A stretch of DNA of 21,088 nt from Plantago elongata (taxonomy: Eukaryota > Streptophyta > Magnoliopsida > Lamiales > Plantaginaceae): assembly GCA_036897095.1 (NCBI GenBank), contig JAYMSP010003102.1:1-21088 (forward strand), given 5' to 3'. Shown one piece after another: positions 11,171 through 19,846 of this stretch. How positions within the stretch are numbered: the stretch's first letter is position 1; every line of letters begins with the position of its first letter. A program made the translations under genes and the position numbers. The notes beneath the pieces were generated by a model, which saw only the letters and a list, made by a program, of their open reading frames with translations, was not told the DNA's origin and did not search any database.

Positions 11171-11178
11171 TATATATA
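11171..11178. promoter_or_regulatory. TATA box within the LTR GC-rich island
   Basis: TATATATA is almost symmetric and can serve either strand. Read on the minus strand, it is followed by a CT-rich stretch (about 11120-11070) like a plant leader, with the GC-rich block (11180-11460) upstream. Read on the plus strand, the GC-rich block is downstream. It is the only strong core-promoter candidate in the LTR. Confidence 0.5.
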
Positions 11179-11817
11179 GATGGGGTACGGGCGGTTGGCA
11201 CATAGAGGTGCCGACACGCGGCGCCCATGCGCCCGTGGCCGTGCCATATGTCCCGTCGGCCGGATCGGAGCGCAGGGACCGGAGCGAGGCGGTGGTTTGG
11301 CGCGGTTAGCACGGTCCGACGCGACACCGGCGCGGAGGAGGCGGCTTCGGCACGGTGGTGGCCGGCTATGGCACCGGGAGGTGGCGCGAGGCGCGCACGG
11401 GAGGAAAATTGGGCGCGGGCTGGAGGAGAAGGGAGGAAGGATGGAGGAAGCCGATTTGGGGAGAAGACGGTTTGGGTTTGAACATTGGGGAAGAAGACCG
11501 ATTATTTGGGAATGTACAGTGGTCTGTTGACCATTTTATTTACCTGGCATCTTCTGGATCTCGAACGGCTCGTAAATAAATTCCAGAAAAATGTGAAATC
11601 AGTTCCTGGATGATCCTTGAGTCGAACTTAAGCCGTACCAAAAATAAAATAAATATTTTTATTTTTATTATTTTATTACTCGTTACTAATTTCTTGGAGT
11701 TTCCGCGCGACGTTTAATGTTTTAAATGAACTCGAATATTCATACTTCGGTTTAAATACTAGAATTAAATTTTTTGAGTGAAACTTTCACTACGTACCAA
11801 GTTTTACGGCCGTGACA

Positions 11818-11822
11818 ATGAT
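11818..11822. repeat. right 5-bp target duplication of the solo LTR
   Basis: ATGAT directly follows the terminal CA and matches 8483-8487. Removing the LTR and one copy joins codon GAT (8485-8487) to GAT (11823-11825) in the same frame. Confidence 0.92.
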
Positions 11823-12529
11823 GATATTGATTATGAAGAACTGATGAGGGAGGAACCTCAAGATGACATTCCTCCTAATGTTGATCCTGTTGATTTAGGA
11901 AGTGGTGATGCTAGTGGTGAAGCATCTCCAACAATTGCTCAGATCATATCTAAGAAGAGGAAGAAATATAAGGTAGTCTTTATGCATTTTGCCCTGTTTC
12001 TAGTGTTACAATGCTATTTCTTGATGTTATATGTGTTCGAGGTAGCTTATTGTTCTTTGTTGTTCTTACTGTAGCCTAAACATGAAGATATAATCACAGA
12101 CTTCACCCTTGGTGAACCTGAAGAACAGGTAGTTCATGTATTAATTTAGTAGTAATGAGATGTCGTGTGTGAGATAGTTCAATTTTTGGCATTTTTGTAG
12201 TTAATTTTTAGTTTTTAAGTGTTGTTATTGTTGTTATTGTTGTGCAGGATGATGCACCACTAGGAACACAACCATCACAGTCCCAGAGAGAATATGTGGA
12301 AGGCCCAAGCAATCATCAATAACTTCTAATGGGTAAAAATGCATTTTCTAAACTCTCTCAAGCACATGGCAATACTATTTTTGGTTTTGTTGCTCAAGAT
12401 GTTGCTCAGTCACAAAGAGATGCTGATATTGGACCTGCTTTTGTGAGTGGTGGAAAGAAATATGTCTCCTTGAAGAATTTGGGTTCAACTGTGGCAGAAG
12501 TGAACAAGAACAAGAAGAAGAAAGTTTAA

Positions 12530-13144
12530 ATGCCAAGAACAAGAAGTGACTTTTGTGTCACAATGGGATTTGATTTTGTCCAATCTCATATTTTGATTTT
12601 TTGTGACTCAATTATGGGATTAGTTTTCTTAAAGTTGGACTTTTGGTTTGGTGTCATTTTTAGGATTGAACATGCCTAGCTACTTAAATTCAGATGTCAA
12701 GACTCAATTTTTCAATTTTCCGATGATTTATTCATGATAATTATCTTTGCAATTTTTACATGATGCTTTCTATTCAGTAATGGCTACTACAAGTCACTTA
12801 TATCAGTACAATTGTGTGTGAAGTGTCAGGATTTTTGTTCAGTCCATATATCTGCAAATTGACTAGTGAAGTGTTCATCCCTTTTTGTACTGTTCAGATG
12901 TTACCAAAAGCTGAACACTATGTCTTCACCTTTTTCTGCAAAACTGTGAGTACTTATACCAATTTATCTCGGCTAGAACAAAGCACATGAACCAAGAGTC
13001 AAAAGCTGAAAAGAGGCAAATTCAACCCCTCAAATTCACTCACTAATTGGATTCATTTCACTTTCCATCCCTCTTAATTACCATTCAGTTACCTTCTCAA
13101 TGCACTAATTCAAATCTAACCTTATCAACTACTTCAATTTTACC
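12530..13144. other. MULE interior between the transposase and the downstream ORF
   Basis: No coding frame is supported. It presumably holds the 3' UTR and terminator of the transposase and the promoter region of the downstream gene. It becomes pyrimidine-rich from about 13030 on. Confidence 0.45.
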
Positions 13145-13152
13145 TATAAATA
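13145..13152 (+). promoter_or_regulatory. TATA box for the 13225 ORF
   Basis: TATAAATA lies 80 bases before the ATG at 13225. A start site about 30 bases downstream (near 13176-13185) would leave a short A/C-rich leader of about 45 bases without an intervening ATG if it starts past 13189, which fits a normal plant promoter. Confidence 0.6.
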
Positions 13153-13224
13153 ACCCCTCATTTTGTATCGCTAATCACACAAACACTTGTGCAATTAAAC
13201 TACATAACAACTTCAGAAACAAAA

Positions 13225-13596
13225 ATGAAAGCTTTGATGGAAGAGAGGTTCGAGTGGTGGATTATTCATGGTGTCATGTATGAGGATGCAACATGGTACA
13301 TGCTCATAAGGCCTACACTGGAGGAGAAGTTCAGGCACCTAAAGAGGTTGTGTCAGAGACCTGATAACATCAATGGTGATTTGGTGAAGGCTGCTGACAT
13401 CTACTCCATCATGAAGCTCATGGAGGTCATGCACAAAGAGATAGGCTGGAGGGATTCAAAGATGCGTGAAGTCATCCTTGATGTTCAGAGAAGCCATGCC
13501 CTTGCAAGTCCAGGCCCCAACATGAACTGGACCTATCCAGTCTATTGTGAATTCCATGTGGATGAGCTCATCCAAGAGTTCAACATTGAGCCTTGA
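13225..13596 (+). CDS. undamaged 123-residue ORF inside the MULE, function unknown
   Basis: The ORF starts at ATG 13225 (context AAAAATGAA) and stops at TGA 13594-13596. An in-frame ATG at 13189 would add 12 residues but lies too close to the expected start site, so 13225 is preferred. Near the N-terminus is a Trp-rich stretch (EERFEWWIIHGVMYEDATWY, residues 6-25). A basic helix-like segment (LEEKFRHLKRLCQR, 32-45), a Met/Lys-rich segment (58-73) and an acidic C-terminus (FHVDELIQEFNIEP) follow. No signal peptide, membrane segment or metal-binding cluster is seen. It has no lesions while the transposase upstream has about ten, and it shows more G/C at third positions in its second half. An A/T-rich poly(A)-type region follows at 13660-13690. 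I do not recognise the family: it may be a captured host gene or an accessory MULE protein on the same strand as the transposase. Confidence 0.7.
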   Translation: MKALMEERFEWWIIHGVMYEDATWYMLIRPTLEEKFRHLKRLCQRPDNINGDLVKAADIYSIMKLMEVMHKEIGWRDSKMREVILDVQRSHALASPGPNMNWTYPVYCEFHVDELIQEFNIEP

Positions 13597-14313
13597 AGAC
13601 CCTCTGCCATGCCCTATCTATCTATTTGCCCTATCTATGTAATGCATTCTCATTTTCAATGCAATAATAGAATGCTATTTTATATTTAGTTCCAGCTAAC
13701 ATAACAAGAACAATAACAACAACAAGACCAAAAGAAAGAACAATTGCAGTCTTAACAAGATTAACAAGAACATCTCATCTCATTTCATTTCAACAGATCA
13801 ATGAGTACATGGTGATTTGAGAATCACTTACATATCCAAATCAAGAAACCTAATTAAATGTGATTCTCTTGGACATGATTGAAACTAATAAACTTAAAAA
13901 CTTGGAACTACTACTACTTGTTAATAAACATCAAACAAGGGACTACTACTACTTGCTACACATTAACAATCAACCTACCAGAGCTGCAGAAACCAAGCAC
14001 GGTGGGGATGACCGGGAAACAAATCTCCCTGCTACGCCCCTCGAATGCGATATCTGAAGGATCGCAGTAACAGAGCTCGTGTCCCTCCGAATTGCTCTCT
14101 GGCGGACTCCAGTCGTGTTCAAATCATCTTCGTCACTTGGATTCCAGCTACCTCGGCTCAACATTGTCGATTCGGGATTCTAGGGTTCTTGATCTGGGAG
14201 ATTTTTGAAATTAGGGTTTCCATTATGCCAGAATTGGGAGATTTAACCTGTGAAAAAACGTGTTTCGTCGACAAAAATGTATTTTTTACAACTTAATTGT
14301 CCCATTCAGCGGA
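13597..14313. other. MULE 3' interior
   Basis: No convincing gene. The region has short open frames on both strands without family features, an A/C-rich stretch at 13700-13800, and, near 14190-14220, two TAGGGTTT-type (telo-box-like) words. Confidence 0.4.
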
Positions 14314-14494
14314 GGACCAAATTCGCAAACAAAATTCGTCTAGTCATGAATCCAAGCAGCAAAGGACCAAAATCACAAAGAAAATTCGCCTCTAAGTCGT
14401 CCGTTTGGTCCTTCTTAGGACGTATTTTGAAATCGAAATTTTTTTAGGACCGTAATCGCAAAGGACTACGACTTAAGGGACCAGTATTGCAAAT
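14314..14494. repeat. four iterated GGACCNNNWTYRCAAA motifs at the right end of the MULE
   Basis: Copies at 14314-14330, 14364-14380, 14447-14463 and 14478-14494 share GGACC, a short spacer and a (C/T)(A/G)CAAA tail. The reverse complement occurs twice at the left end (5562-5577, 5593-5608). Iterated terminal and subterminal motifs are typical transposase binding sites. That role is inferred here. Confidence 0.65.
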
Positions 14495-14499
14495 CACCC
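14407..14499 (-). repeat. right terminal inverted repeat of the MULE
   Basis: Reverse complement of the left end, with 38 of the outer 42 bases identical, and an imperfect match extending inward through AATACGTCC. It carries a few extra bases (AAAAAAATTTCG region) relative to the left copy. Confidence 0.9.
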
Positions 14500-14509
14500 G
14501 AAATTAATA
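14500..14509. repeat. right target-site duplication of the MULE (10 bp)
   Basis: GAAATTAATA, identical to 5546-5555, directly outside the right terminal repeat. Confidence 0.9.
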
Positions 14510-14739
14510 TATGTTGCATGTTGTAATCTAAAAAACAATTGAGGTCATAAAAATGGTGTTTCCTTCATATGATCGATGAGGTTTAAATGGTGTGAGATTG
14601 TTCATCCTTCATCGGAGAAACCTAAAAGAAGAACACCTGTCAAAATCTGAAAATGCTTTTGTGAAATCTCAACCCATTTTACACATGAAATGGGTTTCCG
14701 GCTCTTGAAGAGGAAATTCGGTTTAATCGGTTTTCATTA

Positions 14740-15000
14740 GGGGCTGATTGGAGTAGCATCCAAATGCCCGTTTGGATGCTATTCGAGGATTTTGTGTTTG
14801 TTATGGCATTTAAATGTCGAAAATCGAAATGCCTCTACAGTAGCAATATTTTTCTCTACCTATATAACAAACCTATAATACCCTATCCAATTACAATTCT
14901 ATACCAAACATAATTTTAACAATCCCACTACAATTCCGACCACTATTTAGACATTTAAATCGAAACATTTAAATCGCATGCCATTCAGCCAAATAGAGCC
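14740..15000. mobile_element. Tourist-like MITE, about 261 bp
   Basis: The left end reads TTA|GGGGCTGATTGGAGTAGCAT and the right end, inverted, reads TTA|GGCTCTATTTGG. The left end closely matches the right end of the MITE at 2691-2837, so the two belong to one family. An internal hairpin (AGCATCCAAA / TTTGGATGCT, 14756-14781) sits just inside the left end. The flanking trinucleotides are TTA on the left and TAA on the right, so they do not form an exact direct duplication; assignment to PIF/Harbinger is therefore provisional. Confidence 0.6.
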
Positions 15001-15290
15001 TAAAAGAAAATTTTGACACTCTACCAAACATAGAAATTTTTGACAATTTGAGTTCACATTGCACATTCCATACACGCCAAATGGTGCCTAAAAGGTCAAC
15101 CAACTCGTATTGTATGTTTGGTTCAAATGTCCAGTTTGAGGCATGTATTTGAAGCCCATTCCAAGTGGAATATAACTGGACTTTTTGGAGAAAGATTTTG
15201 GGATCATATCAAACCGGTACCGAAATCAAAGCACATTTCAAATAATGACATTACTACTTTTCCTTGACTTTTACAACATGAAATATTCAA
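15001..15290. other. gene-free spacer with a second MITE-like terminus
   Basis: No coding frame. At about 15075-15092 the sequence GCCAAATGGTGCCTAA resembles the right terminus of the MITE just upstream, which suggests a nested or truncated relative. Confidence 0.4.
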
Positions 15291-16268
15291 TATGCCCCTG
15301 CTTTTGAGAGTGAATTGTCCACTCAACCCCCTACCTTTGCTATTACATGTTTTGTTACATATTGTATAATATATCTTTTGTCTTTATTATTTATATGTAT
15401 TTTTTAGTTTATTATCTCCATAATTAATAAAATAGATAACATAAAATATAAAAATTATACTAATTTTCATAATTTTTCGTACTTTGTAAATAGAGACCAC
15501 TCTTGATTATATCTCAACCATTATAAATTTCATTTTTTTACACTTAGTTACATTGATTTAGCTCATATTTTGGTGACCTATCGGTTACAATACTATATAT
15601 TTAGACTATCGTTGTAATACTATATTAATTCATCATTCGATGTGTTGCAACACTATATTAATTCAATATAATGTTGCTAATATGATGTTGCAATGCATCG
15701 GACGATGAATTAATATAATATTGTAACTACGTAAAAATCTAGAATCCTAAGGGGAAATGGTGAACCTCTAAAATTAACTGAATTTGAAAACACTCTCCGA
15801 AAGCTACAATCTTAATTAGGGTTTAGGGTTTAGGACAGATCCAGGGCTAATGATCCGTCCTAAACCCTAAACCCTAATTAAGTGATTGTTGTGGCAATGA
15901 AATAATAATTAATTAACATTATAATGAGTTACTATAATATAGTAACACAACTAGTATAGTGTAATAATATTTTTCATATAATATAGTGTTGCAGCGCACG
16001 GAACGATGTATCAATATAGATATTTCAACTCAAGAAGATTAAGTGTTAAAAAAACATAAAACTTATAATTGTTAGAATATAGTGAAGAGTGATCTCTATT
16101 TGTAGAGAACGAAAACTCATGAAAATCGGTGTAACTTTTATATATTTATGTTTTATATTTTATAAGTTATAATTAATTTAAAATAAAAAACTAAAAATGA
16201 AATGAAGTGCAAATGTGTTGCTATATTTAGGTGAGAAAAAAAAGAATCGTAAGAAAACGGGGGTAAAA
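15291..16268. mobile_element. foldback element of about 1 kb with long inverted arms
   Basis: The arms 15400-15546 and 16040-16198 are imperfect inverted copies; for example AAATAGAGACCACTC on the left pairs with GAGTGATCTCTATTT on the right. Weaker matching continues outward to a C-run (about 15295) and G-run (about 16260). Inner parts repeat motifs such as GTTGCAACACTATATTA and its inverse several times (15611-15735, 15985-16020), and the centre is a 31-bp hairpin at 15811-15882. No coding frame and no clear target duplication was found, so the outer ends and the superfamily are uncertain. Confidence 0.65.
15811..15882. repeat. near-perfect 31-bp hairpin built on telomere-type repeats
   Basis: The arms 15811-15841 and 15852-15882 pair at 30 of 31 positions around a 10-base loop (CAGGGCTAAT). 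The left arm contains TTAGGGTTTAGGGTTTAGG, the plant telomere unit TTTAGGG about 2.5 times, and the right arm has the complement, which includes telo-box words (AAACCCTAA). It lies at the centre of the foldback element. Confidence 0.9.
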
Positions 16269-17279
16269 TAGGTCTTTTACATAATCTTTTTGGTTGAGTC
16301 AACTAGAAAGTATCGTTGGTGGAAAAGATTTGAACTATTGGAAAATCTTTTTGGCTATTGTTGTTGGCATGAATATTCCCAAGATATTGATTGTATACAA
16401 ATCTATGAAATGTATGTCTGGTACGTATTTTCACAACTTGAGATTTACACCGTTTTCAATAAAAATACCGAGTTTGATGAATGATGGATTTCAAGATGTG
16501 TTTTGATATAAATTTGTTTTTGATTTTGCATTTAAGTTACTAATTTCTTTTCAAAATTTAAAATTATTAATAGAAATTATAAAAGGCCTCAATAAATTTT
16601 AATTGGTGGTATTAAAGAATAATTGGTGGAGTACATAATAAAAAGTATTGAAAGATAAACTATTTAAGTTGAGTTAGAAAGAAATATGAGATATTTTTTT
16701 AAATAGACAAACTAAAGTTATGTTTGTGTCATTTACTTGATCAATGGAAAAATGGACTTATATGTTGTTATTGTTAAACTAAATGGAAAATCTAAGAGGG
16801 AACCTGCTGAAATTCACCTTTGATTTATATGCGAACCCTCTTGTGGCATGCAAAATATCTTAACTAGTGAAGCAGGTTCTAAACTTATACTTAGAAACTT
16901 TTGTTACTCATGTGATGAAATTTGATCATATGGTTAGTAATTTAATACAAGAAATATAGCAATTGAGTAACGAATGTGGTTTGAATTTAAATAATATTTT
17001 CAATGCAAAACTCTAATTAAGAATAAATTGATATGTGATTTTAGATCCGATAATATGATTGTATCAAATTTTAACGGTATTTTAGAATGATCAATGTGTA
17101 AGGAGATGAATCCGCAAAAGTATAATCACTAAATTATTATGAATAAATATTCCTAATAAATAGAGTTGGATGTCATATGTAAAAATAAGTCCGATTTAAG
17201 GATTGAAGGTCTAAACGACTTAAGTATGTTCTAAGATTTAATGTACTACCCGAATCTCAAAGGACGTTCAATCCCGAAT
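16269..17279. other. gene-free AT-rich region
   Basis: Two overlapping open frames (16290-16506) show no family features, no splice context and no codon bias, and are not called. The rest is AT-rich with no recognised repeats. Confidence 0.5.
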
Positions 17280-17700
17280 CTTACATGAGTCCGACTTCAC
17301 CAAAATCAAGAGGTCGACCCTCTAACATTTCATTTGGGCTCTAACATATGGACTACATCCAAGGCTCATCTACCTAACTTGGGCCAAGTCAATTAAAAGC
17401 CCAAGCTGGATGAATCCGGCCAACCATACAATTGTCACTCATCCAAGGGAGCACTTCAAATAGACTCCACCTATAAATATGAGCTCATTCACTCTTTAAA
17501 GGTAAGTATGCACTCCTCCAACTTCACTCTCAAAGTTTAGAGGTCCGAGCCCGAGCTCGATCAACTAAACCACGTTGAGTCTGAGCCCGGTTTGTCTTAC
17601 CAGCCTAAAAGGGTCTAACCCCTTCCCTCTTTCTTTCAGACACACAAATAACGACGGAATCCTCAAAGTACCAACGTACTTAATCACCCTGGAACCATAC
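17280..17700 (+). mobile_element. LTR promoter relic, copy B (related to copy A)
   Basis: A TATA box (TATAAATA, 17472-17479) is followed by CTCATTCACTCTTTAAAGG and, about 60 bases on, by the block shared with copy A: AGGTCCGAG (17541-17549), GCCCGGTTTGTCTTA (17585-17599) and a pyrimidine tract ending CTTTCAG (17639). The layout recalls the U3/R/U5 of Tat-type Ty3/gypsy LTRs. No internal region, primer-binding site or target duplication was found, so it may be a solo or truncated LTR. A 12-base C run follows at 17730-17741. Confidence 0.5.
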
Positions 17701-18249
17701 TCGGATCAGAACTACTCTCGGGTCGGAAACCCCCCCCCCCCATCGGAATAATATGAGCTACCTTGACTTCTTTCCTTCTAGATGAATTACAACTTCTCTA
17801 ATGCACGAACTTAGCATATACCGGAATTATCCACTATCAGGATGGATTAAAGTTCAATTGTGAAAATTGAGAAGATGATAATGAAGGTTCTAGTCTATCT
17901 ACAGCCACGCAATTCAACATCACTCATGCATCATCACTAGCTAGCTACAATACATATTGAAAGTAACTCAATCTAACAAGAAAACAAGGGAATTAAGGGG
18001 AAATTTTACCAGGAAATGTAAAGACTAATCTAAAACGAGTAGTTTTCCCCTGCAGGTAGTAGTGGCTAAGATGGCCACAAACGAGAGAATGATACTCTTT
18101 GATTTGGGCTTACTTGCTACTACTACTGACCAATAATAACCCCAAACGGACCGGACCGGACCGGGAAAAAACAATCAAGCTCACTTTCAGTTTCCATCAA
18201 CATCTGCTTCTTTGTGGAAGGCTAGAGAATCTGCTTAATTTCTCTAGTA
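17701..18249. other. region downstream of the minus-strand host gene
   Basis: No gene is supported. The part next to 18250 should contain the 3' UTR of the minus-strand gene. A short GGACC microsatellite (three units and a part) lies near 18148-18165. Confidence 0.45.
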
Positions 18250-19681
18250 CTATAACTGGATTACTTCTGTCTTGGAATTGGAACTCTGAGCTTCAGATGC
18301 TTTTCTTTCTTCTCTATGTTCTTCTTTGTCCTCACCCTTTACTTGTTCTTGTCCTTGTTCTTCTTCTTCTCTGGTTCTGATATTGGCCTAGTGAACATAA
18401 TAATCATCATCAAGAAAGCAATACTAGCTAACCAAATAAACAAAAGTTCAAGATGCCTATAAATTCATTTGTGGATGAAGAATTGTAAGCAAATTTCACT
18501 GCAGACTAGTGGTATACCTTTAGCTGCTCTTGTTTTATCTTCTTTTCTTGTTCCTTGTCTCTCAATGTCCGAACTGGAGATCTCCTCTGCCACAATAACA
18601 AACACCAAGATTCGATTTAATTCTATGTCTACCCATCTGTCCATCTAGTTTCCTTCCTCTAATTTCATTTACATATAACAAATTACAACCAACTTTTATC
18701 TGAAAATCATTAATTCAATTCAGTTACGAGGTCTTATCAGTTTAGTCAAGTTCAGTTACATTGAATAGAGGCTTGAGGAAGTGACTTGAGTATAGTAAAA
18801 AAATTAATTGATTTGAAAGTGATTTTTAATCCGTTTTTTTGAACTAAAGTTATTAACCAAACAGACTCTTAGTACTCGAATTCAATATATAGCACAGCAT
18901 CAGTTAGCCTAGCAACACATTATTATGGTATAGACTATAGAGTATGAATGTATGATTCTTTCTACTTAATCTACTTTGTCAATTTTAACCACATGAGAAA
19001 GGAAAGCACACAAAAACAGCAAACATATACTTTTAAGGCCAGTTCCAATTTAGCATTGTAGCTTATTCTAAAAAAATAAAGGTCTGCTAGCTAGGTAGCT
19101 TAATCTAAGAAAATGATTGATTGACATTGACAAGTAAGTGAAGTAGTAGTTCTTACGAGGCAGCAGGCTAATTTGATCTCCTTGAGTCGATACAAGCGAT
19201 CAACTTCAATCTCAAGCTGCTTCTGAGTGTCTCCTCTGTGAATCAGCTCCTTGATTCGCAAATCCAACATCAAACCCCTCTCTCCCAACATCTTCTCCGT
19301 CTTTTCCCTATCCACCCTCAGTCTCTCCAGCTTCTCGCGGATTGCGCTCAGCTCCTCCGCGAGCGAGGCGTCCAGTGATTCCATTGGGAAACACGGAGCA
19401 GCGTCGTCCACCTTATTCTTCTTTTTCACAATCACAGGGGTGGAGTAAATGTAATTAGCAGCTACAGGAGGAGGAATATTCTCCTTATTATCAAATACTG
19501 CAGCTGGGATTATCTCTTTGGATGGTTGATCTGGCTTTCCTTTTGGTTGTGGTGTACAAGGATTCATTTTGGTGGTTGAATGTGGAGTTTGGCTGTTGTT
19601 GTTCTTCGGCTGGAGTGCTCTTCGCCCGCTTTTCGGGCCGGAATAGACGACCGGAGATTCATGAGATGCTGCAACCACCAT
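18250..19681 (-). CDS. three-exon gene: D-box/KEN-box coiled-coil protein, probable mitotic APC/C substrate
   Basis: Exons (minus strand): 19681-19157, 18586-18518 and 18387-18250, all phase 0, with GT-AG introns of 570 and 130 bp; the spliced product is 243 residues. In order it has a D-box R20-x-x-L23-x4-N28, S/T-P sites at 9, 32, 43 and 81, a KEN box with the favoured following proline (KENIPP, 66-71), a charged coiled coil (about 103-171), a CDK-type S-P-x-R site in exon 2 (178-181), and a Glu-rich tail. D-box and KEN box are degrons read by the anaphase-promoting complex with Cdc20/Cdh1. An MSA-like promoter site lies 166-176 bp upstream. Together they suggest a G2/M protein removed after mitosis. 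The family is not recognised; plant securin-like (PATRONUS) proteins share the degron layout, but no direct homology is claimed. Confidence 0.82.
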
Positions 19682-19846
19682 TTTGTTGTCTTGTTTTCTC
19701 TTTGCTGTGTGATTGTTGTTTTAAGAGAATCAATCTTCCTGACCTGTGTTTATTAAAAGGTTGATCTTTATGTCTGGTCAGGTGCCTTTAGTATTGGGCA
19801 TTTGAATGAGTAGCTAGTGTGTTTTTGAATTTGAAATCTAAGAGCG

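Larger units (their letters stand above)
8488..11817. mobile_element. 3330-bp solo LTR, probably Ty3/gypsy
   Basis: The block begins TGTAAGGCCCCGACC and ends GGCCGTGACA, so it has the TG...CA ends of an LTR with short imperfect inverted termini, flanked by exact ATGAT duplications. No gag, RT, integrase, primer-binding site or second LTR lies within, so this is a solo LTR left by recombination between the two LTRs of a full element. Very long LTRs with TGTNACGGCCC-type ends recall Tekay/Del chromoviruses, but without internal sequence the clade is an inference. Contents are tandem repeats (8941-9065), a TATA box in a GC-rich island (11171-11500), and otherwise unannotated LTR sequence. The open frames at 10966-11579 are attributed to GC-rich composition, not genes. 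Transcription orientation is unresolved. Confidence 0.9.
6152..12529 (+). pseudogene. MuDR/MULE transposase, broken and split by a solo LTR
   Basis: The original protein can be followed in order. A PB1-like N-terminal region starts at ATG 6152 (HYSGNFVVD...KKYVGGK). An acidic linker (6590-6690) follows, then the MuDR DNA-binding region (VKVVKNDKVRIYAKC). The DDE domain has D at 7344, D at 7536, a C/H pair at 7600/7609 and E at 7840. A damaged SWIM motif (CTC at 8104) lacks its CxH half, and a CCHC knuckle has C 8410, H 8425 and C 8440. The acidic tail resumes at 11823. The tail has two in-phase GT-AG introns (11973-12074, 12129-12247). Lesions are stops at 6326, 6569, 6897, 7913 and 7952; shifts near 6800, 7581 (extra G in a G run), about 7890, 8405 and 12320; a small SWIM deletion; and the LTR insertion at 8487. 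Confidence 0.92.
5556..14499 (+). mobile_element. complete but decayed Mutator-like element (MULE) with nested solo LTR
   Basis: Both ends are defined: GGGTGATTTGCAATA at 5556 and its reverse complement ending at 14499, with an exact 10-bp duplication outside. The element is 8944 bp as found, or about 5609 bp without the nested LTR and its extra duplication. It carries a broken MuDR-type transposase on the plus strand, a retained pair of small introns in the 3' part, and an undamaged downstream ORF (13225-13596). The exact duplication and near-matching ends suggest a moderately recent insertion. The transposase damage means it cannot move unless another element supplies transposase. Confidence 0.93.

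Noticed and set aside
10966..11579. Several overlapping open frames on both strands in the solo LTR
   Set aside because: Long frames are expected in GC-rich DNA because stop codons are scarce. They are Arg/Gly/Ala-rich, overlap on both strands and carry no domains.
13970..14447. Small frames near the right MULE end, some overlapping the terminal repeat
   Set aside because: They run into the terminal inverted repeat and repeated GGACC motifs, where sequence is constrained by transposition, not coding.
16290..16506. Two overlapping frames of 64 and 70 codons
   Set aside because: No family motif, no promoter or splice context, and their overlap in different frames gives no reason to prefer either.
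1180..17700. The two LTR relics as the paired ends of one giant retrotransposon
   Set aside because: Upstream parts do not appear to match, no primer-binding site or coding region follows the left copy, and unrelated complete elements lie between them.
17730..17741. 12-base C run as a functional element
   Set aside because: Homopolymer tracts are prone to slippage and assembly error; nothing around it suggests a role.
18099..18380. 93-codon plus-strand frame ending in a Leu-rich segment that looks like a membrane helix
   Set aside because: It is antisense to exon 3 of the minus-strand gene; the Leu codons are the complement of the Glu/Lys-rich tail.
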